DNA of 64,000 nucleotides from positions 3,777,731-3,841,730 of the forward strand of contig CM067585.1 in NCBI GenBank assembly GCA_034336665.1, given 5' to 3'. Shown here piece after piece: positions 49,843 through 59,900 of the stretch (the stretch's first letter is position 1; the number at the start of each line of letters is the position of its first letter). Made by a program: the position numbers and the translations under genes. This DNA is from Luscinia megarhynchos. Its lineage: Eukaryota; Chordata; Aves; Passeriformes; Turdidae. The notes under the pieces were generated by a model, which saw only the letters and a list, made by a program, of their open reading frames with translations, had not been told where the DNA came from and did not search any database.

Positions 49843-50994
49843 GCCCCCAGCTCCATCCTCAGTTCAGGGCTGACTTGCCAAGCTAGCACTGGTACTGCTC
49901 CTGCTGCCACTGCCCACAGCATGGATCCTGTGAGCTCCCAGAGCCCAGGGGTCAGTGTAGTTAAACAACGTTTTTAAAACTGAACTCCCTGGGAACTTGT
50001 TATTCCAGGATTCCAGCCATTAAGGACTTGTTCATATTTATGAAATAATTAATAGATGCACCACTGTTCTTTAATAACTCATGTAAAGTTGTGCTGGAGA
50101 AGGCAGCACTGGGCATTCTGCTCGGAGCAACTCAGAGCAGGAGGAGCCCTTAATTATGTATTAAACACACACAGATTTATTACACAAAGTTATGAAAAAT
50201 AAAGGCATTTAATTTAAGAAATAACGAGACTTCCTGCTACCTGGAGAGCCATGTTAACGAGGCATCTGGCTGTGGAGCTCTGCTCCAAGGAAAAACATTT
50301 ACAGAGGGTCTGGCCCCATTGTGGTGAGCTCGTTCTTTATGTGGGAGATTCGGTGCTCACCTGGTGGGTGTTGGGAAGGGCAGGCAGGGCACATATGGTG
50401 TGCATACACACACATGATGTTTTCTGGGAGCTTTCCCAGCCCCAGCTCCTCTCCATGAGCACAAGATGCTCCTTGGCTCCAAGGACCCCCCATGCAGGTG
50501 CCCCCAGTGCAGGCTGAGGTCCTGGTGGCAGCTCACGCACAAGCTGCTGCCCAAACAATGATCTGTATTTTCAATTTTCTGAAAGCTTGTGTTTCCATCT
50601 TAAAAGATGTTGTTTCCTGCTTTTTGACCTGAATAAAGTGAAAGACGATAGAACCCAGATGAAATATATATCTGCATTAATCTCACACAGTCTCATGCTG
50701 CTTCCAGGTGCTGCAGCAGGAGCAGATCCAGTTGCAATCAGATGCACACCTGGGTCTGACTGATTGCTACTTTGATTTAACAGCATTAAGTGCTGCTGTG
50801 AAATACAGCTGGTCCCAGTGCAAGGAGCTCCGCTTCACCCTGGGAAGGTGGTGGAAAAGCTCAGGGGTGAATTTTCCCTGAGAAACGTCCATGGCAGGGG
50901 AGGGTGTGACCCTGTCACCTCCAGACATCAGAAGACGACAGTGGGGTGGTCACAGAATCTCTGCTCCAGGCTGGGCCATGCAGCTGCTGCCAGC
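49843..50994. other. Intergenic, no gene seen
   Basis: Ordinary sequence with a short run of CACACA near 50410. No coding signal was found. Confidence 0.6.
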
Positions 50995-51190
50995 TGGGCA
51001 GAGTGGTGCTGTGCCCTGCAGGATTCTGTTCTGCCCAGAAGGATGATGCTGTGATGAAGGGGATGATGCTGTATTGACCAGGAAGATGCTGTGCCCAGCG
51101 GGATGATGATGTGCTGGGCAGGATTCTGTTCTGCCCAGTGGGATGATGCTGTGCCCAGCGGGGTGTTCCTGTGCTAGGCAGGATTATGCC
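50995..51190. repeat. About 20-bp GGATGATGCTGTGCCCAGC minisatellite
   Basis: Imperfect copies of GGATGATGCTGTGCCCAGC alternate with GGATTCTGTTCTGCCCAG over nearly 200 bp. Confidence 0.85.
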
Positions 51191-54100
51191 ACCTCAGCAC
51201 TTCGACAGGCACTTCCACCCGGATTTTGGCAGCAGGAGCAGCTGCCCAGAGCTCACAGTGGGAGCAGTCCAGGCTGGGTTGACCCGGGAGCTGCCATCTC
51301 AGCCAGCACAGAGCATTCACTTTGCTTTGTATCTCCTTAGGTTCTCCCTGCAATTTGCATTTCAAAACCTCTCCTGCCTGTGTCCCCAGAAAGGCCTTGT
51401 GCAGCCACAGGAGCTTGAGGCCAAGGTTAGGGGCACTCACAGCCCTCACAGGCACAAATCCCTGCCAGGGGCAGCTGGATCCCCCAAGCCAGATCCCAGA
51501 GCCAGGTATGGGGGGGCTCCAGCTGTACTGGGGGAAGGAGAGGGAGAAATTGGATTCAGAGGCAGCAAATGCAGCTCCCCAGAATGGATGTACATTTTCA
51601 TTATGCACTGAGTAATTGGTGGTAATACAAGAGATATGGGCAGTATCATTATAGACCAGGCTGTGCTGGAGATGGATTATCGTCATCTGTCATTATCTGG
51701 GCTTCCTTGTGGCTGCTAAAATTGTAGAACATGAATTTTAATAACCCTGGAAGGCAAGAATCATTTTCTTTTGTCACTTAACAACTTGGCCTCATTCACT
51801 GATACCTTTAAATAAGAAGGGGGGATTAATTTTAGTGGGATAAATGTAGACCTGGTTGTTTCCTTCTCTCTTCATTTGCAAAGGGGCCCCCTTTGATGCC
51901 TGACAGCTTCCAAGGAAATTGCAGATAATGGGGACAGGATGTCAGTGTGGAGCAGGGGGCACAGGATCACCCAGGAAGGGCACTGATGGCACTGGGAACC
52001 ACCTGAGCCTCAGGCAGTCTTGGCCAGGAGGTTTGGGCAGAATCAGAGCCATCAGGTGCTGCAGGGACCCCAACCTTCTGTCCCATCTCCAGGGCACAGA
52101 CATTTTCCAGGAGCCAGGGAGGTGTGTCACTCCTGACCCCCCTGGACACTGTCAGGATCATTTGTGGAGTGTTTCATTTGTCACTCCTCTTGGCCATGGA
52201 AAAAGCCAGCAGCAGGAGAGGGACAAATCAAATTACAAGGCAGCTAATGAAAATAATGGGGAATAAAGCACTTTTAGAGGCTGCTTGGTTGGATTCCTAT
52301 TTCCCTGTGTCACTGGAGTTCAAGCGAGGATGTTTATAACCTCACAAAGATATTTCATTACCTTTGTGATTAGCTCAATTGACCATGGATTTTTTGCTCT
52401 CACAGATCTGAGCCCTTGGAAGAGGAGAAGTGCCAACTCCAAGTCACATTCCCATCCCACAGCTCGAGCACCTGGAGCCCCCTGTTCCTTTCAGGGGCCT
52501 GGCACTGGCAGCATGTTCCAGAGTGATAAGGGTGGGGAATGAAGGGGGTCTCCCTGGACAGCACAGCCAAGAGGGGTGGTTCATACAGCAGGAGAGCAGT
52601 TGGGAGAGCTTTGCCCCTTTTCCATGCAATGCTCCAGCCACTCCAGCCACGAGCAGCTGTCAGTGCCTGCCTGGGCTGGCAGCCCCTACCTGCAACTATT
52701 GACTCTGAGTAAATAATCCCCAGGTATCCTTTTCTCCTGATAAAAGCTGGTTTTTTCTATTATTGTCAGAGGTGTTTATTAGAGCAGAAAAATAATAGTG
52801 CTTTGCTTGCAGCCTGATTGCCGGGAAGTGTTGGGAGTGGCCACACAGCCCCGACAGCTGGGATCAGACTCAGACGTGCTGCCTGGCACCACAGGCACAG
52901 CGTGTTGAGGGGCTGTGCTGGGCAGGTGAAAAACCCCTGCCCAGGTGGTTTGATGGGAAGCAGCATCAAAGAGAAATTTCTTTCAGCAGTGGCAGAAGGA
53001 GAAGATGCTTCACAAGTCTGAGCTCTGGAGTGAATCAGCAGAAAAGAGCAGGAGTTTCCAGGAGTATGAGGGGTGAGAGGCTGGTACAGGTACATGGGGA
53101 GGTTCCTCTGCCACAGACCTGTCCAAAGAGGCAGGAATTTAGGGGCAGGCAAGTTCTAGGTGGTCTCATGGAGGATCTCTCCCTCTTGCCCATCCACCCT
53201 GTCAAACCCTCTGCCAAGCTGGAGCTGCAGCCCCTTGGCACCACTTTGGCATCTCGAAGAGTAGAGATGAATAATGGCAGCACACCCTGCCCCTCCTCCC
53301 CCTCCCCATGCCCATCAGGGCCTCCCCAGATCTGCCACACAGAAATTAATCCTTCTGCCTCATTAATTGCAGGAATGTGTCGGGAGCTGTTCAAGGTCAG
53401 CCTCTAGGACCCCTGCCATCAATCCTCTCCAATTTGCAGCTGCCTCGTTGGGGAGGAACAGGCAGCAGCACAGCAGGGACAAGCACTGGGACATCTCCAG
53501 TATTTGGGTGACCAGAGCCTGCAGACACAGGAGGGTCCTAGATGGGTTTCTGTCCCAGGAGTGGCTCCATGCTGGCAGGCTGCCCATGTCCCCCTGTCCC
53601 CTGGTGATGCCATCAAGAGCCAAGGGTCCTCTTCTGACCACCTCTACCTCACAAGAGTGACTTGATGGAGACCCCTCTGCTCCCTCCTCATTGCTGATAG
53701 CTGAGCAAGTCTGAATTAATTACATTGGGCACCAATTAACCAGCTCTCCTCACCCATTAGAGACTACAGAAGTTTTTGCACTTAGATCCTGCATCTTATG
53801 TGACTGGCAATATTCTATTTTTTAGGGAATGAAAAGAAGAAAGGGAAAATCCCTTTAGAGGAGCCAGGTTTTGCTGTCTGCAGAGCTGATACACATCAAG
53901 AATGTACTTTATTCTGTTTAAGAGCAAGGTCCACCCAGCAGGGATGGGAACAGAAATGTAGCTGAGAGCTCCCAGCACCGAATGTGGGGCTGCTGCCTGT
54001 GGACTGCAAGCACAGCTGCCCACAGGGTCTGGCCATGCCCACAGGCTGCTGCCCAATGAACTGGTCCCCATCCCACGCACTGCAACCAGGAAAAACCCTG

Positions 54101-54469
54101 CAGCTGCTTCCCCTTTCCCCCTTCCTCCTTGCCTGACAGCCTCAGGCTTGGGAAGCTCTTACGTCACGAACTGGGAGCCGCTGTCCCATCACTCACCCCA
54201 AATCCTGCTTCATGAGCATCCCCCCTCTTTCCAAGCTGTGCTCCCTTTGCTGTCCTCCACCATGGCCTGTGTCACCACCTGCCTCTGCACACTGGGACCC
54301 TCTGTCACCCAGCTGGCTCTCACACCCCAGCAGCCCCCTCCCCACACATCCTGCTGCCCCAGCCCCTCTGCCAAGCTGGCCGGGACCCACGGCTCAGGAT
54401 CTCTGCAGGGTTGGCACCCTGCACCCTCCTCGTATTCCTGTCCCATCCCAGGGATGGGATCTGTGAACT
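51191..54469. other. Intergenic, no gene seen
   Basis: About 3.3 kb with no recognised gene or repeat. GC content climbs toward the CpG-dense region at 54470. Confidence 0.55.
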
Positions 54470-55130
54470 TGTGAGCGTGACTCAGCGCCGAAGGGGAACT
54501 GAGAGCGCTGTCAGGAGGCACGTCTGCTCCATCCCCGCTCGCAGGCGGCTGTCCTGGCTCGGAGCCCGCCGGGACGAGCCCTTTCCCGGTCGAGGTGAGC
54601 CCGAGGACAGGCGTGCGCTGGTGTGGGATGCGGGGTCCCCTCGCCACCCCGGACCCCAGCGGCGGCGGCGCTTGCCAGTGTCCAGCTGGGTGTTTGCAGC
54701 GCTGCGCCCTCGGTTCCCACGGGGATGCCCACGTCGCCATGGCTACCCACGGATATTCCTGCTGATAAACAGCCTGCACGGCACCGGCTTCCGTCCCGAA
54801 GCGCTGCGGGTTGCTACATCCCAGGGAAAGGTTGCGAGGGCAGCTCTCTCGGCCCGGGCAGGCAGCGGGCATCGGCCCCCTGGCCCAGCCCAGGCTGCTG
54901 AGCCCCCACCCCAAGCCCCACGAGGAGCCTGACCCGTTACAAGCAGGGCAGATTTGGGGGAAAGTGCCTTTGCTTGGACTGCCGGGCTTGTGAGATCGGT
55001 GGTGAGAGCTCCCGAGCCATTCCCTCCGGCCAGTGCCCAGCTCTCCAGGAGGCAAAGCCAGATCTCCCCGGGCTGGTCCCCCACAACACCGAGACACCCT
55101 GCTCCCAGGGGGCTGCTCTGTCCCCCCCGA
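54470..55130. promoter_or_regulatory. GC-rich CpG-dense region, candidate promoter or untranslated first exon
   Basis: The region is CpG-dense compared with the intergenic DNA before it. It starts with TGACTCAGC at 54478, a match to the NF-E2/AP-1 family site. A good splice donor context, GGTCGAGGTGAGC, lies at 54589-54601. Together they would fit an untranslated first exon of CSF3R, spliced over about 2.2 kb to the acceptor at 56835. Open frames through it, including a 332-codon one on the - strand, show no recognisable domain. Confidence 0.35.
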
Positions 55131-55828
55131 TTTTGGCACTGTGAGCACTGTAGCGTGCTGTGGAGATGAAACACCGCCCCAATCCCAAGAGTAAACAGCT
55201 CTTTGCACAACAGCCGCCGTGGTTGCGAAGTCTGTGAGTGTGTGGAGGGTTGAGCAATGCTCTGTTTACCGCCCATGCCAGCCTCATCCCGCCAGACACG
55301 GGATTCCCTGCCCGGGCTGTGCTCCAGCCTGGCACGGGTGGGCACAGCAGCTCGGCACGGCCCTCAGGCAAGGAGCTGTTGAAATAACCCGGGTTAATGG
55401 TCACTACTGGGAGATACTGGTGGGAACATCATATCATGGGCTGCCCTCGGGCATCTTGCTGGCCACTCACCCTGGGGCAAGCTGGACTGCGTGGACGTGG
55501 ACATGGACACAGGCTTGGGAATGTGAGCTGCTCCCAGGTGGCATCACACTGTGTTAGCAGCCACAGCTGGACTTGCCTGCTGCCCCTTGGGTTGCTCATT
55601 CCCTGGCCCACGGCCTCCTGCCACTTTCCCCAGATCACGTTCTTCTGCCATGTCCCCCAGCCCAGCCTGGCGGCCCCAGGGCATTTGCAGTGAGGAACTG
55701 TCTGTGCCACATCCCGGCTGTGCCAAGCCTGTCCCTGGAGCGGGCAGGGTGGAGGCTGGGCGCTGCTCGGGGTGTCCGTGTCCCCTGGGCTTTCCTGCCT
55801 GGGGCGGGCGAGGGGGTCGCAGACTTCA
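55131..55828. other. Upstream flank of CSF3R, no exon recognised
   Basis: GC-rich sequence between the CpG-dense region and the ETS/MYB motif cluster. Open frames exist because stops are rare in GC-rich DNA. None matches a protein that I recognise. Confidence 0.5.
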
Positions 55829-55900
55829 GGGAAGTGTTTTGCAATCACCTTCTTCAGAGCATCACAGCAACTAACGGCCCTGGTTTTGAGGAACTAACGG
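55829..55900. promoter_or_regulatory. Cluster of ETS, C/EBP-like and MYB motifs upstream of CSF3R
   Basis: Within 72 bases there are GGAAGTG (ETS/PU.1 core, 55830), TTTTGCAATC (C/EBP-like, 55837), TAACGG twice (MYB, 55872 and 55895) and GAGGAA (PU.1-like, 55888). These are the factor families known to drive granulocyte genes, and CSF3R begins within 1 kb. Function is inferred from motifs and position only. Confidence 0.4.
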
Positions 55901-56835
55901 GGAAAGCAGCATGTTAGCAAACAGACGGAGCACGGCCAGCCGGCAGCTGGAGCCTGGCACTCGGAGCGGACAGTGAGACGGACACACAGAGGAGAGGCAG
56001 GGATGGAGGCGAGGTAGGGGTGGAGGTGACGTAGGGGTGGAGGTGAGGTAGGGGTGGGTCGCACTGAGCAGCATCGGTCTGGCTGCTCTACCCCATCCCC
56101 TGCCCGGGACAGCCGCACGTGCTGAGTGCTCAGGGGTAGCCGCTGTCCCACTGTCCACACTCGAGTGCTTTGTCTCCCTCTGGATTTTGGCTTAGGGGGT
56201 GAGGAGCTGTGCGCACCCGGAGCTGGGCACACTGTGAGCAGCCCCTCCTGGGCCACCAAAATGTCTGGGACCCATCAGGGCCACAGGATGCGGGCACGGG
56301 CAGAGGCAGCAGCGCTCTCAGGGCCATTCCCAGAAGCAGGCAGGGAAAGCAGCTGAGAAGGGCAGCCGGGAAGGGCGTGGGCAGGACCCCGCAGCTCCGG
56401 CCAGTCCCGCTCTGCTGCTGTCGGTCATTCGCTTCCCTCTCGCAGCTTGTCGCCCTCCGCCGCCCTCACCCGCCCTCAGACCGCAAATCTCTGCCCGGCA
56501 GCGGCTGGAGATAGTGGAGATAAAATCAGCCCGTGCGTGCGGCCGGGCACAGGCTGCTGTGCCCGGGATGGGGCGCGGGGCCCGAACAGTGCCGGCGCTG
56601 CGGAGGGACCCGCTCTCCGGGGTCTCCACCCTGCGCTTCCCACGGCGGCGGCTGTGGCGGCGCGGGAGCCGAGGCGGGGGCGGAGGTGTCAGAAGAGCTG
56701 CGGGAAGGGCTGACGCTGACAGCGAAAGGATATTCTGCTACAGGAAGCGCCGGTGACAATGGAGCCCGGCTCCTTCAGCCCACCTCGTCCCCAGCCCTTG
56801 CCGACCCCCAGGACAAGCCGCTTTCTGCGTTCCAG
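55901..56835. other. GC-rich 5' flank or first intron of CSF3R
   Basis: CpG density is high from about 56430 to 56760. AGATAGTGGAGATAAAAT (two GATA cores with a TATA-like end) lies at about 56508-56525, so a transcription start could lie here. The sequence alone does not place it. Confidence 0.4.
56011..56058. repeat. 18-bp repeat, nearly three copies
   Basis: GAGGTAGGGGTGGAGGTG occurs in nearly three tandem copies. One junction forms TGACGTA, a CRE-like sequence. It lies about 800 bases upstream of the CSF3R signal-peptide exon. Confidence 0.8.
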
Positions 56836-56907
56836 GAGTCACGGAGGACACCACGACCAGGCGCGGTGCTGGGACACCCCTCCTGCTCCTGCTCCTGCAC
56901 TTGGGCG
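56836..56907 (+). CDS. CSF3R: CSF3R exon 1 (coding): 5' UTR end and signal peptide
   Basis: A pyrimidine-rich acceptor ends at 56835 and a GTGAGT donor starts at 56908. The frame that joins exon 2 in phase 1 reads a short basic start, then a run of six leucines and HLGG, a typical signal peptide. No ATG exists in that frame between the TGA at 56754 and the donor. The codon where the start should be is ACG at 56853-56855, with A at -3 and A at +4. The ATG at 56759 is in another frame and stops at the donor. Translation therefore starts at the ACG, starts in an unseen upstream exon, or the base is wrong or mutated. Confidence 0.8.
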
Positions 56908-59900
56908 GTGAGTGCGCTCCCTCCTGCCCTGTCCTGTCCCACAGCCCCACCATCCTCAGCACCCTGCGCCCACCCGGGCTGGCCGGGACCGGGGGGCGGC
57001 AGGAACGGCGGCAGCGCAGCGGGCACGGGCAGGATGGGGCCTGGCACGTGCCGGTGGCTTGCCCAACGCTCGGCTCTTCCTCTCCAGAGACGGGGGGCCC
57101 GTCTAAGGGAAGAGGCTCGTCTTTATGTCCTGCCTGGGCACTGAGGACCTGAGGTGGCTTTGTCACAGCTGTGCCCAGGATATGACATATTTTTCCTGCC
57201 CGCAGGGACACTGGGCTGCGCCTCGGTGAGTGTGCACCCCCCCATTGTGCCCCTGGGCTCGGCTGTCACGGCGTCCTGCATCATCCAGAGAGAGCTCTGC
57301 AACGGCTTGGAGCAGGACAAAGTCCGGATCAGATGGATGCTGGACAACAAGCTTGTGGCTGGGAGCCAGCAGCAGGGTCCGGGGGACACAGAGGTGTCCA
57401 ACCTCACCCTGCCCCGCTTCAACCACACGCATGCCAGGCTGTGGTGCTGTGTGGAGTGGAATGGGACCAAGCAGCGCCTTAGCATGGCCGAGATCAGGGC
57501 GGGCTGTAAGTCTGCCAACCACTGTAAACCACTACAGGTCACCCTCCTCCCCAGCAGGGACGGGCACTTGCTCAGGCTCTTTCCTGGTTGCTCTTCCCCA
57601 GACCCTCCTGCAAAGCCCCTCAACCTCAGCTGTTCCCTGAACCTCAGTGACTATGGGCTGACATGCCAATGGGAGCAGGGAACCGACAGCCACCTCCCCA
57701 CCAGCATCATGCTGAAGTGCACGGGGTAAGTCCCAGGACCGTGGTCCCCTGCCAACCCCATAGCCAGCCTCATCCTCTCCCAGAGGAACCCCAAGCCCAC
57801 TGCTCTGCCTGCTGTAGGAGCAGAGGGCAGGCAGTGACAGGCTACACCCCACGGGGAGGGCACAGCCACTGCACGGTGCCACGCCGGCTGCTCCAGCTGT
57901 ACCGGCAGATGGAGATCTGGGTGTCTGCCACCAATGCCCTGGGCACAGCCGAGTCAGAGCATCTCCACATCGACCCCATGGACGTGGGTGAGTGACAGCA
58001 CACAGGTCAGGGGCCAGGGAAGCTCGTCAGCAGTGACAGGGGTATTAAAGTGGCATTAAAGCAGGTTGGGCCTTGAGGTCACATTTTACGGGCAGGTCCC
58101 ATGATGAATGTGCTGCCGGGATGAATTGCTGCCAGCGCTGCATTACAGAGCGAGCGGCGTGTGCGGCGGGTTATGAACTGCCAGTTGACCTGCTGCACTC
58201 CACAGCTCCTGCAGCAATTGATTACCCATTTATTCAGCAGGTCTATTAATAATGGATCCAGTGCCTATAAACTATTTATAAAAGGAGCCTTCCCAGATGG
58301 AGAGACTTATCCTCCCTGACCTGGGGCTGGGGAAGGGCTGGCCAGGAATCAGCTGAGCCGTCCCATGGCTGTGCCACACTCTTGCTCCCAAGCAAACCCA
58401 ACTGTGGGGTGTTCCAGACACCAGGCCCCATGGAATCTGTTTTCTCTGCAGAGCTGTGCCTGTGTTGTGCTTGTGAGCATTACTCCATCCCAAGCAGGGA
58501 CACATACCAGCTCCTGTCCCTTGCCACCAGCCATTCCTCTAAATGTTTAGGGGTGGTTTACCCTCATTTCTTGCTGCAGCACCCTGGCTGCAGCTCCTGG
58601 CATTAATAATAGGCACATGTGAGGTCGTGGCTCTGGGCACTGCTTGCCGCACACCTTTCCAACTCATCCCTGCTCTTCCTACAGCCAAGCTGGACCCCCC
58701 AACCCTGCAGAGCATCCAGTCCATCCCCTTCCTGACGGACTGCATTGCTCTGGCCTGGGATGCAGCATGGGGCACAGAGCACATGGAGCTGCAGTGTGAG
58801 CTGCATTACCAGGCTTCCTGAGAACCCTGCCTGGGCCCTGGTGAGTGCTGCTGGGGCGGTGGGACCAGGCAGGGAGGCCGGGACCCTCCCTCTGCTCCAA
58901 GCAGTGGGAGAGGAAGTGTCCCCATGTGGGTGGGACAGCAATGTATCCCCCCGCGCCCACACCAGGGCCAGCCCCTGCCTGAGGCAGGAGCCGGCACATC
59001 TCTTGTTCCGGCTGCCGCCAGGTCACCGGCATCATGGGCCGGGCCGGCACCGCGCAGCGCTGCGGCTTCCTCTTCGGCACGCAGTACCACTTCCAGATGC
59101 GGTGCCGGCGGAACTCAGCATCGGCGCTGGCTTACTGGAGCGAGTGGAGCCCGGGCAGGAACTACACCACCCACGAGAAAGGTGAGTGTGAATCACTCAG
59201 GGGGTCACCTCTGCTTGAGCTGGCGGCACAGCCCTGGGGACACGCAGCACAGCGCTGGGGACACACGGCACAGTGCTGGGGACACGTGGCACAGCTCTGG
59301 GGACATATGGCACAGTGCTGGTGGCACAGCCACACGGGCTCCTCTCAGTCTCTCCCACTCCTCTCCCGTTGCAGCCCCCACAGGGAAGCTGGACGCATGG
59401 TGGGGGGCTCAGCTGGCCCCGGACAGGGGAACGGCTGGAGGTGCAGCTGCGCTGGAAGGTGAGCAGGGGCGGGCAGGGGGCGCGGGAGATGCGGGGCATT
59501 GCCTGAGATCCCCGCAGGGAAAGACACCCGCACACCCTGCCCGCACCCAGGCCCCAAGGCAGGGAGAGGCCAACGGGCGTGTGCTGGGCTACCGCGTCAC
59601 CCTGAGCCCCCGGAGGAGGGGCAGGGACCCCCCCACCGTCTGCAACACCACCCACACCCAGTGCAACTTCTCGGTGCCCGCGGGGGCCAGAAGGGTCTAT
59701 CTCTCAGCCTACAACAGCGCCGGCGAGTCGGCACCGACCGAGGTCGCGCTTCTGGAGAGGAAAGGTGAGGGCAGCGCCCGAACCTCCGCGTGCTCCCCGG
59801 GGCTCTGCTCCCCCCCGAGCAGGCTGCCATGGGGCGCACAGCCAGGGCGAGGAGAGGGCAGACTCCCAACCCGGGCGCACAGGGGGTGATGTGGGAGAGG

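Noticed and set aside
54210..55208. 332-codon - strand frame upstream of CSF3R
   Set aside because: Stops are rare in GC-rich DNA. The composition is Gly/Pro/Ser-biased with no recognisable domain.
56759..56910. ATG at 56759 as the CSF3R start
   Set aside because: Its frame gives a proline/arginine-rich peptide and stops at TGA in the exon 1 donor. It cannot reach exon 2 in frame.
59517..59550. Earlier acceptor for CSF3R exon 8
   Set aside because: AG at 59516-59517 is usable and in frame, but adds 11 residues absent from the human domain. The acceptor at 59550 fits length and pyrimidine content better.
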